From Paracidovorax anthurii (GTDB lineage Bacteria > Pseudomonadota > Gammaproteobacteria > Burkholderiales > Burkholderiaceae_C), in NCBI RefSeq assembly GCF_003269065.1, contig NZ_QLTA01000006.1, positions 62,001 through 126,000 of the forward strand: DNA of 64,000 nt. Direction: 5' to 3'. A model generated the notes under the pieces. That model did no database searches, was not told where the DNA came from, and was given only the letters and a program-made list of their open reading frames with translations. Positions 8,751 to 18,500 of the stretch are shown here, piece after piece (position 1 is the stretch's first letter; each line of letters starts with the position of its first letter). The translations under genes were made by a program, and so were the position numbers.

Positions 8751-9239
8751 ATGGCATCAAGAATGAAGCTCATTGTGGGGATGTGCCTGTTGAGCGGGCT
8801 GCTGAGCGCATGCCAGACTCCGCCGACGGGTGCTGCTGGCGGGCAGGCATCGGCCGAGCCGGCCGCAGGTTCCGAAACGAAAGAGGCATCGAAGCCGAAG
8901 GATCCGACGACCCTGAAGGAAGAAGCGCTGTCGCAGGCGCTGGATGTGTATGCCGATGGACGTTACGACGAGGCCATCGCCGCATTGACTCCGCTGAGCA
9001 CGGCACCTGAGCTGCCTTTGGCCTCACAGGTCAAAGCCTACAAATTCATCGCGTTCAGCCACTGCGCTGTCGGCCGGCTGCGCCAGTGCCGCCAGAATTT
9101 CGAGTCTGCCTTGCAGCAGGATCCGAACTTCCAGTTGAGCGATGTCGAGAGGGGGCATCCCGTATGGGGCAAGGAGTTCAATGCCGCGCGTGCGGCGGTT
9201 GCGGCACGTGGCAAGCGTGCCGTGAGGAAGACTCCATGA
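8751..9239 (+). CDS. TssQ-family T6SS-associated lipoprotein
   Basis: Small outer-membrane-type lipoprotein. The start at 8751 is supported by GAGGAG at 8742-8747 and gives a lipoprotein signal with lipobox LLSAC, then a TPR-like helical body of about 120 residues (ALDVYADGRYDEAIAALTPL, FIAFSHCAVGRLRQCRQNFE). It lies between the kinase and the FHA protein genes, where Burkholderiales T6SS clusters carry a lipoprotein annotated as TssQ. By analogy with the TagQ sensor lipoprotein of Pseudomonas it may act with the kinase on the periplasmic side. That role is inference from position; length is 162 aa. Confidence 0.8.
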   Translation: MASRMKLIVGMCLLSGLLSACQTPPTGAAGGQASAEPAAGSETKEASKPKDPTTLKEEALSQALDVYADGRYDEAIAALTPLSTAPELPLASQVKAYKFIAFSHCAVGRLRQCRQNFESALQQDPNFQLSDVERGHPVWGKEFNAARAAVAARGKRAVRKTP

Positions 9240-9260
9240 ACGGATGGGGCTGCACCCGAC

Positions 9261-11456
9261 ATGGATAAAGTCGAACTCCGGGTGACCCGCCAGGCGGGTG
9301 GTCACGTTGATCGTCTCTGGACGGCGGTGTTCGGTGTTGCGGGCGGAACCATTGGCCGTGGTGGCCAGAACAAGCTCGTCTTGCCTGACGGCGACGCGGG
9401 TGTCGCACGCGTGCATGCCATGGTGCGCATCGAGTCCGAGGCCGCCTATATCGCCAATCTGTGCGAGCGCCGGTCGATCTTCGTGGCCGGTGGTGAAGTG
9501 CGCTCTGGCGAGGAGGTTCGTCTTTCGGTAGGTGATGAGGTGCAGGTCGGCCCGTACACCCTGCGCTCCGTGATCCCTGGATCTCCCTATGTGGCGGAAG
9601 TGAGTGCACCGGCTCCTGCTGAACCCGCTCAGCCCCCGGCGCCGGAGGCCGTGGTTGCGGAAGAGGCCTTTGTGCCGCCTCCTTCCGTTCCGGCGCCAAG
9701 CCACGTGGCGGTCCTTGCCATGGCGGATGAACCGGAAAATCCTTTCGCGATGCTGGGTCGAGTGCCTGCAGCCGATGCGGGGACGCCAGCAACGCAGCTG
9801 CCCCGCGAGACGGGTCTTTCCGGGCCTGTCCCCGAGGTGCCATCCGAGACGGGACCCGCACATGCCGGGGCGTTTCCGTCGCCCATGCCGGGTGAGGGTG
9901 CTGCCGTGGCCAGGGGGAATATGCCTTCGCCACCACCGCCTGTTCCGGAAAAGCCCGTGACCTCCAGGCCCTTGGTGATTCCGGACGACTTCGATCTCTT
10001 TGCGGTCGACACGCGCCGCGTTGAGGAAAAGAAGGACGTCTGGGCGGGGGGGCTGCAGTCCAAGAGTCTTTCGGAAGTGGCGAATCTGCGCCACGACGAT
10101 CTGCTGCAATCGTTGCCCACAGGGAGCACGAAGTTCACCGAGGATATGGACAACCCGGCGCATACGGGTCTGCCCAAGGGGCTCGACCCAAGGCCTGAAC
10201 TGGATCCGTTGCGGCTTTTCGACGGGTCTTCGGCGCCTTCGTTGTTGCCATCCGGTTCTGAGCATGCGTCCATCGCCTTGGGGTCGGATCTATCGCAATC
10301 GTTCAGTTTGCCCAAGGGCTTGAGCGAGGGGGCGGGGCAGCGTCCCGGCACGGAGACCCGGACAGGTCCGGCGCTGCCTGTGGGCGCCACGCCCGCTCCC
10401 GGCGATGAGGCCGCACCGCGCAACATGCAGACGTTGACCGTGGGGGGCGCTGCGGCGTCTGTGACGCCATCCCCGGTTGCTCCGCCCGTGGCGGCGCCGA
10501 ACGTGCCTTTGACGGGGCTGCAGCGGGTGGACGGTCTGGATCTTGGCTCGTTCGGCGCATCATCCCTGTCCGGCGGTGATCTGGACTGGTCCCGGCCGGA
10601 AGCAAGCGCTTCTTCCTCGGGGCAGGTCGAGGTACCTGCCCTGGCTCACCCGGTGATCCGGGGGGATGTCGGCATCCTGGGGGCCGAGCCGCAATCCACG
10701 TTGCCTGAGGGGTATTCGGCATCGAAGCCGGAGGATATTCCGCAGGCACCGATGCCTCGGCAAGCGGTTGATCAGAAGTCGATTCTTGCGGAGCAAAGCT
10801 CCGCCTCTCCTCTCGCTCCTGTGCTTCCAGACCTGGAGTCCGCGTCTCCTGCCGAATTGCAGTCGCTGATCACGGCCTTCCTGGAAGGGGCGGGGGTTCT
10901 TCCGAAGAAGGTCGAGCCCCAGAAGCTTAGCCCCGAGTTCATGCGCTCATTCGGTGAAGCGTTTCAGGTCGCGGTGCAGGGAACGATCGATCTGCTGGCT
11001 GCGCGGTCGGAAATCAAGCGGGAGTTCCGCGCGGGCGTGACCATCATCGCCTCGGGCGCCAACAACCCGTTGAAGTTCTTGCCGACCCCCGAGGGCGTCA
11101 TCATGCAGATGATCGGGCAGAGCTTTCCCGGCTTCATGAAGCCGATTCCTGCCATGCAGGAGGCCTATGAGGACCTGCGGGTGCACCAGGTTGCCTTGAT
11201 GGCTGGGCTGCGTGCCGCCTATGCGGAAGCATTGGCACGGTTCGACCCCGCGGAGCTGGAGGGGCGGACGGATGTGACGGGAGGGGTGTTCGGCAAATTG
11301 TCGGCCACCAGCCGCAAGGCCGCGCTCTGGGACGAGTACAAAAAGAATTTCGCAGAGATTCGCCGTGGGGCCGAGGACGATCTGGCGGCTTTTTCCGGAC
11401 AAGCGTTTCTGGAAGCCTATGAGAACGCCGAAGCGGCAGCAAAGGCCAGAACGTGA
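9261..11456 (+). CDS. tagH: T6SS-associated FHA-domain protein TagH
   Basis: Phosphothreonine-binding scaffold of the T6SS. Residues ~5-100 form an FHA domain (GGTIGRGGQNKLVL, ARVHAMVRIE, GDEVQVGPYTLR). A long, low-complexity Pro/Ala/Ser/Gly linker of roughly 400 residues follows. The last ~190 residues are the conserved TagH domain (LITAFLEGAGV, GVTIIASGANNPLKFLPTPE, MQEAYEDLRVHQVALMAGLR). It should be the target of the upstream kinase and of the phosphatase encoded next, whose GTG start overlaps its stop by 4 bp. The linker is longer than in many homologues. Confidence 0.92.
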   Translation: MDKVELRVTRQAGGHVDRLWTAVFGVAGGTIGRGGQNKLVLPDGDAGVARVHAMVRIESEAAYIANLCERRSIFVAGGEVRSGEEVRLSVGDEVQVGPYTLRSVIPGSPYVAEVSAPAPAEPAQPPAPEAVVAEEAFVPPPSVPAPSHVAVLAMADEPENPFAMLGRVPAADAGTPATQLPRETGLSGPVPEVPSETGPAHAGAFPSPMPGEGAAVARGNMPSPPPPVPEKPVTSRPLVIPDDFDLFAVDTRRVEEKKDVWAGGLQSKSLSEVANLRHDDLLQSLPTGSTKFTEDMDNPAHTGLPKGLDPRPELDPLRLFDGSSAPSLLPSGSEHASIALGSDLSQSFSLPKGLSEGAGQRPGTETRTGPALPVGATPAPGDEAAPRNMQTLTVGGAAASVTPSPVAPPVAAPNVPLTGLQRVDGLDLGSFGASSLSGGDLDWSRPEASASSSGQVEVPALAHPVIRGDVGILGAEPQSTLPEGYSASKPEDIPQAPMPRQAVDQKSILAEQSSASPLAPVLPDLESASPAELQSLITAFLEGAGVLPKKVEPQKLSPEFMRSFGEAFQVAVQGTIDLLAARSEIKREFRAGVTIIASGANNPLKFLPTPEGVIMQMIGQSFPGFMKPIPAMQEAYEDLRVHQVALMAGLRAAYAEALARFDPAELEGRTDVTGGVFGKLSATSRKAALWDEYKKNFAEIRRGAEDDLAAFSGQAFLEAYENAEAAAKART

Positions 11457-12241
11457 TTTTTCACATCGCAGGTGAGGAATACAACTTCCGGCTCATGGCC
11501 GCCTCCATGTCGGAAAAGGGGGGGCGGGAAGTCAATGAGGACTTTCTCGGCGTGGTGGATGTTGGGGCCCGCGGGCTGTGCTGCGTGCTGGCCGATGGCG
11601 CGGGAGGGCATGGGCACGGCGGGCTTGCCGCGCGCATGACCGTGAACGCGGTCCTGGATGGTTTCAGCCACAACCCCCTTTTCGCGCCGGCGGGCCTGGC
11701 ATCGCTCATCTCGCTGGCGGAGCATGCGGTGGCGGGAGCGCAGCCGCTGTCGGTTTCCCGCAAGCACATGAGTGCAACGGTCGTGCTGCTGTGCATCGAC
11801 CGGAAGACGGGGCGTGCCCTGTGGGCGCATTGGGGTGATTCCCGGCTTTACTGGTTCAGGGGACAGGCGGTCCACCAGATCACGGAAGACCACAGCGTCG
11901 TGCAGCAGCTTCTGCATGCCGGTGTCTACCGGAACGAAGATCCCCGGCGCCTTCCCAACAGAAGCGTTCTGGCCGGAGCCATTGGCGCAGAGTCCCAGAT
12001 TCCGCCCACGGTGCTGTCGAAGGCGGTGGATCTGGCGGCCGGGGATGCCTTTCTCCTGTGTTCGGACGGCCTGTGGGAGGGACTTCACGAAGAACAGATG
12101 GAGAGTGCCTTGCGCCACAGCCAGACGCCTCAGGAGTGGCTGGAGCACATGGAGGCTGCGGTTCGGGCCCAGGGAAAGTCGTACCAGGACAACTTCAGCG
12201 CACTGGCTGTGTGGGTCGCCGCCAATGAGGATGCGGCCTGA
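11453..12241 (+). CDS. pppA: PP2C-family Ser/Thr phosphatase, PppA-like
   Basis: Metal-dependent protein phosphatase expected to remove phosphate from TagH and switch the T6SS off. The PP2C motifs are in order: GGREVNEDF near the start, VLADGAGGHGHG, LWAHWGDSRLYWF, EDHSVVQQL and FLLCSDGLWEGL; these supply the Asp residues that bind two Mn/Mg ions. Length 262 aa matches PppA/Stp1. The GTG start overlaps the tagH stop (GTGA), indicating translational coupling. Confidence 0.92.
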   Translation: MIFHIAGEEYNFRLMAASMSEKGGREVNEDFLGVVDVGARGLCCVLADGAGGHGHGGLAARMTVNAVLDGFSHNPLFAPAGLASLISLAEHAVAGAQPLSVSRKHMSATVVLLCIDRKTGRALWAHWGDSRLYWFRGQAVHQITEDHSVVQQLLHAGVYRNEDPRRLPNRSVLAGAIGAESQIPPTVLSKAVDLAAGDAFLLCSDGLWEGLHEEQMESALRHSQTPQEWLEHMEAAVRAQGKSYQDNFSALAVWVAANEDAA

Positions 12242-12288
12242 GCGAGGCCTGCAGCATCGCCTATTTATCGGATCAAGGGAGTCGAAAC

Positions 12289-12852
12289 ATGCACCGTATT
12301 GTCATGACGCGGCGGGGATGGGGAGGTCGGGGTGTGGCTGCGGCGGCCGTCGTGGCTACCGCGCTCAGTGGCTGCGGGGTGATCAGCAACCTGAATCGCC
12401 CCCAGGAGACGCCGACTGCGGTGCCCTCGGCCCTGTTCGAGATCGTGGCGGACCGTGACATCAACCCGGATATCCATGGCGCGCCGAAGCCGATCATGAT
12501 CCGGGTCTATGAGTTGCGTGCCGCGGCTGCATTCGATCGTGCCAGCTACCTCGATCTGCAGGACAAGGACGAAACCCAATTGGGTGCCGACTTCGTTCGC
12601 CGGGAGGAGATCCTGCTGCAACCCGGGGAGCGCCGCACGATCGAGCGCAAGGGGAGTGCCGATGTCAGGACGTTTGCCGTCTTTGCCGGCTATCGGGATC
12701 TTGAGCGCAGTACATGGCGTGCCACCATCGGTGCCCCCAATTCTGTGGAGATGCGCAGGCGATGGTGGGGGCTTGGCGAGACGGAGCGCCTGAAGCCTGT
12801 CCAGTACCGCATCACGGTGGGCAAGGACACCGTCAAGATTCAGTCCCTATAA
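12289..12852 (+). CDS. tssJ: T6SS outer-membrane lipoprotein TssJ
   Basis: Anchors the T6SS membrane complex to the outer membrane and binds the periplasmic end of TssM. An N-terminal signal ends in the lipobox ALSGC (Cys29). The mature domain carries the TssJ blocks KPIMIRVYELRAAAAFDRA and FVRREEILLQPGERRTIE, forming a beta-sandwich. Length 187 aa is normal. A purine-rich AAGGGAG lies before the ATG. It opens the structural part of the operon, 47 bp after the phosphatase gene. Confidence 0.94.
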   Translation: MHRIVMTRRGWGGRGVAAAAVVATALSGCGVISNLNRPQETPTAVPSALFEIVADRDINPDIHGAPKPIMIRVYELRAAAAFDRASYLDLQDKDETQLGADFVRREEILLQPGERRTIERKGSADVRTFAVFAGYRDLERSTWRATIGAPNSVEMRRRWWGLGETERLKPVQYRITVGKDTVKIQSL

Positions 12853-12875
12853 GAACGAAATCCAGAAGTCTCACC

Positions 12876-14210
12876 ATGGTTTGGCAGCGCAAGGTCGTTT
12901 GGGCGGAGGGCATGTTTCTCCGCCCGCAGCATTTTCAGCAACAGGATCGTTTTACCGATTTCCTGGTGCAGTCCCGCGCGTTGCCCGCGCAGTTTTTCTT
13001 CTGGGGATTTTCCAAGCTGGTCCTGGATACCGAGTTGCTGGCGCTCGGCAAGGTCGGTCTGCTGTCCGCGGAAGGCGTATTGCCCGATGGCACTCCCTTC
13101 AGCTTTCCTCACCACGATGAGCTTCCTGCCGCGTTGGCCATCGGCAAGGACGTGAAAGACACGGTCATCCATCTCGCTTTGCCGATGCGGCGCAGGGCCG
13201 GGGCTGAGGTGACGCTGGGCACGGCGGGTGCAGGCCCTGTGCGTTACGCGGCGCAGGTGGCGGAGGTGGCCGACGTGAACGACGTGGGTGCACAGCCCGC
13301 CGAAGTGCAGGTGGGGCAGATCCAGCTGGCGCTGCGGCCCGCCCCTGATGTGACGGATGGCTGGGTCAGCTTGCCCCTGGTGCAGGTGGTGGAGCGCCGC
13401 GCGGATGGTTCGCTGCTGCTGGACCCGTCGTTCATTCCCACGGTCGTCAACAACTCCGAAATCTCGGGGCTGGCCGTCTTTTGCCGTGAACTGTTCGGCC
13501 TGCTGCGCCAACGGGGGGCTGCGCTGGAAGAGCGTCTCAGCCAGCCAGGGCGTGGCGGCGTGGGCGAGGTCGGCGACTTCCTGATGCTGCAGTTCCTGAA
13601 CCGGTGGGAGCCAGCGGTCGAGCACTGGGTGCGGGTGCGTGCCATTCATCCCGAGCGACTGTTCGACGATCTGCTGAAAATGTCGGGAGAGTTGGCAACG
13701 TTCACGCGCGAGCAGCGCCGCCCGGCGGCGATGCCCAGCTATGACCATGACGACCTGCGCAGCTGCTTCCTGCCGCTGATGCTGGAGTTGCGCCGCGGTT
13801 TGTCTTCCGTGCTCGAGCAGAACGCCATCCAGATCGAGCTCCAGGAGCGCCAGTACGGCGTGCATGTGGCGCTGATCCCCAGCACGGAGTTGCTGACGAG
13901 TTGTGTCTTCGTTCTGGCCGTGCATGCCCAGACCGCCGTGGAGTTCCTGCGCGCGCATTTCCCGACGCAGATCAAGCTGGGCCCCGTGGAGCGCATCCGC
14001 GATCTCGTGAACCTGCACTTGCCCGGTGTGCCCTTGCGTTCCTTGCCGGTGGCGCCGCGCGAGATCCCCTACCACGCAGGATATTCATACTTCGAACTGG
14101 ACACAGGGCATGACCTGTGGCGCCAGTTGCAGAACTCCGGTGGCCTGGCGCTGCATGTCTCTGGCGGATTCCCTGAGCTGCAGCTCGAGATGTGGGCCAT
14201 TCGGCGCTGA
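12876..14210 (+). CDS. tssK: T6SS baseplate subunit TssK
   Basis: Trimeric adaptor tying the baseplate to the membrane complex. The start MVWQRKVVWAEGMFLRPQHF is the strongly conserved TssK N-terminus and fixes the ATG at 12876 over longer in-frame extensions. Further blocks are PSTELLTSCVFVLAVHA and the C-terminal PREIPYHAGYSYFELD. Length 444 aa is typical. Spacing to tssJ is 23 bp and to tssL 14 bp. Confidence 0.95.
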   Translation: MVWQRKVVWAEGMFLRPQHFQQQDRFTDFLVQSRALPAQFFFWGFSKLVLDTELLALGKVGLLSAEGVLPDGTPFSFPHHDELPAALAIGKDVKDTVIHLALPMRRRAGAEVTLGTAGAGPVRYAAQVAEVADVNDVGAQPAEVQVGQIQLALRPAPDVTDGWVSLPLVQVVERRADGSLLLDPSFIPTVVNNSEISGLAVFCRELFGLLRQRGAALEERLSQPGRGGVGEVGDFLMLQFLNRWEPAVEHWVRVRAIHPERLFDDLLKMSGELATFTREQRRPAAMPSYDHDDLRSCFLPLMLELRRGLSSVLEQNAIQIELQERQYGVHVALIPSTELLTSCVFVLAVHAQTAVEFLRAHFPTQIKLGPVERIRDLVNLHLPGVPLRSLPVAPREIPYHAGYSYFELDTGHDLWRQLQNSGGLALHVSGGFPELQLEMWAIRR

Positions 14211-14224
14211 GAACGGAGAATCCG

Positions 14225-15589
14225 ATGCAAAACTCCGTCAACGTCTTTGCTGCAGAAAATCAAGGGCAGCGGGCTGCGCAGAATGCGCCATCGAATGCGG
14301 CCGGCATGCCCGGCGCTGCGGGCTCCGTGCCGGATGGTCTCTCCAAGGTGTCCGGGCTTCCGGATGTCGTGAGTGGCGGGAATCCGCTCGTTGCGGCCGC
14401 CAACACCTTGCTGAATCTGATCCCCCAGATTCGGAGGATGGCCACCAACCCCGATCCGTCCGCGTTTCAGCACTACCTCCTGGAGTGCATCCGCCAGTTC
14501 GAAAGCCGGGCAGGGGCCTCGGGGGTCCCGATGGAGACGATCATCGGTGCGCGCTATTGCATCTGCACGGCGATCGATGAGGCCGCCGCGCAGACCCCCT
14601 GGGGCGGCTCGGGCGTATGGCCCCAATACAGCCTGCTCGTGGCATTGCACAACGAGACCTGGGGCGGCGAGAAGTTCTTCCAACTGCTATCCAAGCTGGT
14701 GCAGACGCCTCAGCAGCACATCGACCTGATCGAGTTGATGTATTTCTGTCTGATGCTCGGGTTCGAGGGGCGCTACCACGTCATCGACAACGGCCGCAGC
14801 CAGCTCGAAAGCCTGAAGTCCCGCCTGCTGCAAGTGATCGAAAGCACCCGGGGGGATCGCAGTGGCGCCATGTCCATCCGCTGGAAGGGCGTCCAGCGGG
14901 CCGCGGTGCCCCCGTGGAGCCTGGTTCCTTTCTGGGTGGCAGCGGTCGTCACGCTGCTGATCGCGTTCCTCATTTTCCTGTGGTTCAACTATCGCCTGGC
15001 CTCGCGTTCCGATGAGTTGTTTGCCGCGATCAATGGCATCCGGCTGCCGAAGATGCCGACCGCGGTGGTCGCCGCGCCCAAGCCGCGCTTGAGGCAATTC
15101 CTGGAGCCGGAGATTCGCGAAGGGCTGGTGGAGGTGAACGACCAGGCCGACCGCAGCGTCGTCACATTGCGGGGAGATGGTTTGTTCGACCCCGCCTCCA
15201 CCGAGGTGAAGCCGCGCTATGTCGCCGTGATCCAGCGGATCGCCACGGCCCTCAACGAGGTGTCCGGCAAGGTCGTCGTCAACGGCTACAGCGACAACAC
15301 GCCCATCCGGACGGCACGCTTTCCTTCCAACTGGCACCTTTCGCAGGAGCGCGCGCTGGCCGTGGCCTCCATGCTCCAGCGCACGATCACGGACGGACAG
15401 CGCCTGCGTGCCGAGGGGCGTGCGGAGAGCGATCCGATCGCACCCAACACCACGCCGGAAGGGCGGGCCCTGAACCGGCGGGTGGAAATCATCCTGCTGG
15501 TTCCTCCCCAGGCGCGCGACGCCGAATTGCAGCTCACTCCCGGCCCGGCGCCTGGCGGGGCAGCGGTGAACAGCAACACCAAGAACTAG
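14225..15589 (+). CDS. tssL: T6SS membrane-complex protein TssL with OmpA-like C-terminal domain
   Basis: Inner-membrane subunit of the T6SS. Residues ~60-210 form the cytoplasmic DotU/IcmH domain (RQFESRAGASGVPMETI, YCICTAIDEAAAQTPWG, LMLGFEGRYHV). One membrane helix, VPFWVAAVVTLLIAFLIFLW, lies near residue 245. The periplasmic part ends in an OmpA/MotB peptidoglycan-binding fold (VNGYSDNTPIRTARFPSNWH, ESDPIAPNTTPEGRALNRRV). This is the extended TssL type, which holds the complex to the cell wall without a separate TagL. Length is 454 aa. Confidence 0.95.
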   Translation: MQNSVNVFAAENQGQRAAQNAPSNAAGMPGAAGSVPDGLSKVSGLPDVVSGGNPLVAAANTLLNLIPQIRRMATNPDPSAFQHYLLECIRQFESRAGASGVPMETIIGARYCICTAIDEAAAQTPWGGSGVWPQYSLLVALHNETWGGEKFFQLLSKLVQTPQQHIDLIELMYFCLMLGFEGRYHVIDNGRSQLESLKSRLLQVIESTRGDRSGAMSIRWKGVQRAAVPPWSLVPFWVAAVVTLLIAFLIFLWFNYRLASRSDELFAAINGIRLPKMPTAVVAAPKPRLRQFLEPEIREGLVEVNDQADRSVVTLRGDGLFDPASTEVKPRYVAVIQRIATALNEVSGKVVVNGYSDNTPIRTARFPSNWHLSQERALAVASMLQRTITDGQRLRAEGRAESDPIAPNTTPEGRALNRRVEIILLVPPQARDAELQLTPGPAPGGAAVNSNTKN

Positions 15590-15592
15590 AAC

Positions 15593-18500
15593 ATGCTGCG
15601 CAAGATTTTCTCTTTCTTCTTCAACCGGTTCACGCTGGTTCTGTGCGGCCTGGTATTGCTCAGCCTGCTGATCTGGTTCGTCGGTCCGCTGGTCTATATC
15701 AAGCCCTATCAGCCGCTCGAAAGCGAGGCTGTCCGGGCCTGGATCATCGTCGCGCTTTTCGCGATCTGGTTCATCAAGCTGTTCATCCAGTGGTGGCGTG
15801 CCAAGCAGATGAATGCCCGCCTGCTGGGGCAGCTCGCCCGTTTCGGTGCTTCGGATGCTGCCGCGCCGGATGCCGGTCCCGGCAAGGAAGAAGTGGCCGA
15901 GCTGGAAAAGCGCTTCAAGGAGGCCATCGACGTCCTCGGTAAGACGCGATTCGGGCAAACCGAGCAGGGCTGGCTGGGCCGGCTCACGCGGCGGTATGTG
16001 TACCAGTTGCCCTGGTATCTCATCATCGGCTCGCCAGGGTCCGGAAAAACCACGGCATTGGTGAACTCGGGGCTGGAATTTCCGCTGGCCGCCCAGTTCG
16101 GCAAGGCGTCGATACGCGGCGTTGGCGGCACGCGCAATTGCGACTGGTGGTTCACCGACCAGGCCGTGCTGTTGGACACGGCAGGGCGCTACACCACGCA
16201 GGAGAGCGATGCGGCGCAGGATGGCGCTGCATGGTCGGGATTCCTGGATTTGCTGCGGCGGTTCAGAGGGCGCCAGCCGATCAACGGTGTCCTCGTCACG
16301 CTCAGCGTGCAGGAGTTGCTGAGTGGCAGCGATGCGGAGCGCGAGCGGCTGGCCCGACTGATCGGATTGCGCCTTGCGGAGCTGTGCGAGGGGTTGGCCA
16401 TCAAGTTTCCGGTGTATGTGCTCGTCACGAAGACGGACTTGCTCGCGGGCTTCAATGAATTCTTCGGCAACATGACGCGCGAGGAGCGCGCCCAGGTCTG
16501 GGGCTTCACCGATTCCTACGTGGAGGGGGCGGTCCAGGACGATCCGGGATTGCTGTTCCGGAAAGAGTTCGACGCGCTCACGGAGCAATTCAATCGGTTG
16601 TTGCCGCAGCGACTGCTGGTGGAGCCGGATCTGGCCCGGCGTGGCCTGATCTATGGGCTGCCTCAGCAGTTCGTGGGGCTGCGCGACGTGGTCCAGCAGA
16701 CGCTTTCGACGATCTTTGCGTCGTCGCGTTTCAAGGAGAAGCCGCTCTTCCGGGGCGTGTATTTCACCAGCGGCACGCAGGAGGGCATGCCCTTCGATCG
16801 CGTTCTGTCCGCGCTGTCTCGCCGATTCTCGGTGTCGTCGCCTGCTGCGTCCGCGTCCGAGCCCCGATCCGGCAAGAGCTATTTCATCGAGACGCTGCTC
16901 AAGGGCGTCATCTTCAACGAGGCAGGGCTCACGGGCCGCAATGCCAAGAAAGAGCGGCAACTGCGGTTGCTGCAGATCGCAGGCTTCCTGGGGCTGGCAT
17001 TGGGGTTGGCGGGGGCCACGATCGCCTGGATGGTCAGCCATGACAACAACCTGAAGTACCTCGCTGAAGTGCAGTCGAAGGTGCCGGCGCTCAAGCAGGC
17101 CGTGGAGGAATCGCGCGACGCAGACCCGGAGAACATGGTGGCGCTGCTGCCATTGCTCAACCATGCGGAGGCGCTGGCCGTGAGCCAACGCTATACCGAC
17201 GACTCTCCGCCGCTGAGCTGGCGCTACGGCCTTCTGCAGGTACCCAAGGTCCAGGCGGCGACCGACGCCACGTACATGCGACTGCTGGAAGATGCCTGGC
17301 TGCCTCGCCTGGCCCGGCATTTGCGAACCTCGCTGCAGCAGGCCTCGAGCGCGAATCCGGAGGCGAGCTACGAAGCGCTCAAGGTGTACCTGATGCTCTA
17401 TGAGCCCGAGCGTTTCAATCCCCGCGTCGTGAAGGCCTGGATGTTGAATGAGTGGGAATCCACCTTGCCGCCCGCCCTGGTCCAGTCGGGCGTGGTGGAC
17501 CAGCTGGCGCACCATCTTGACCGGCTCATGGAGGACCGGGCCCTGGTTTCGCCGATCCCGATGGATCAGCAACTGGTCTCTGAGGTCCGCCAGCGCCTTG
17601 CCCAACTATCTCCTGCGCAGAGGGCTTACAGCCGGCTCAAGCAGTTGTTGACCACGGGAACCTCGCTGCCACCGGATTTCACCGTGGTGCGTGCCAGTGG
17701 TCCCGAAGCGCCGCAGGTGTTTTCGCGGCGCAGCGGCCGGCCCCTCACCCAGGGGATTTCGGGGCTTTTCACCTATGACGGGTATTACGGCGTTTTCTCG
17801 CATGAATTGCCGAAGGTCACGTCGCTGCTCGCCCAGGAGGAGACGTGGGTGTTGGGCAAGACGGAAGGCCAGCGCAGCGTCGCCAACGAGGTGATGACCG
17901 GGCAGCTCGCGCAGGAGGTGAGGCGCCTGTACCTCATGGAATACGCCAAGGTCTGGGAAGACTTCCTGGCGGATGTGCGTCCCGTGCGCATCGGTTCGCT
18001 GGACCAGGCCGGCGAACAGGCCCGCCTGTATTCCTCGGCCAATTCGAGTCTCGAGCAGTTCATCCGCGCCGTGGCGAAGGAAACCACCCTGGCGCAGAAA
18101 CCGGGATCGGGGGGCGGCACGAGCAGTTGGCTGGGAGAAAAGATCAACCGGATCAAGGAAGAGCAGGAGCAGCTCAGCCGCCTGACCGGAAAGCGGGTGA
18201 ACGTCGCGGGGCTGGCGGCCAGCACCACGCTGGAGGCGGACCTCGTCGATTTCCGCTTTCGGGAGTACCGTCGTCTGGCCACTTCCAACGGGTCGGGGCC
18301 GGCACCCGTCACCGCCAGCCTGCAGGTGTTGAACGAGGCCGCTGCCGTCATTTCTTCTGCGAGGCAGCAGGTCAGCGCGGGTGGCGCTGTGCCGCCATCG
18401 CTGGCGCCTGCGCTCGAGCGGGTGCGCATGGAGGCCAAGCGGGTGCCTCCGCCGCTCAACTCCATGTATGAGGAGTTGGCCTCATCCACATCTGCGCTGG

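Noticed and set aside
14687-17605. 972-codon open frame antisense to tssL/tssM
   Set aside because: It covers two well-supported T6SS genes on the other strand and shows no recognisable domain.
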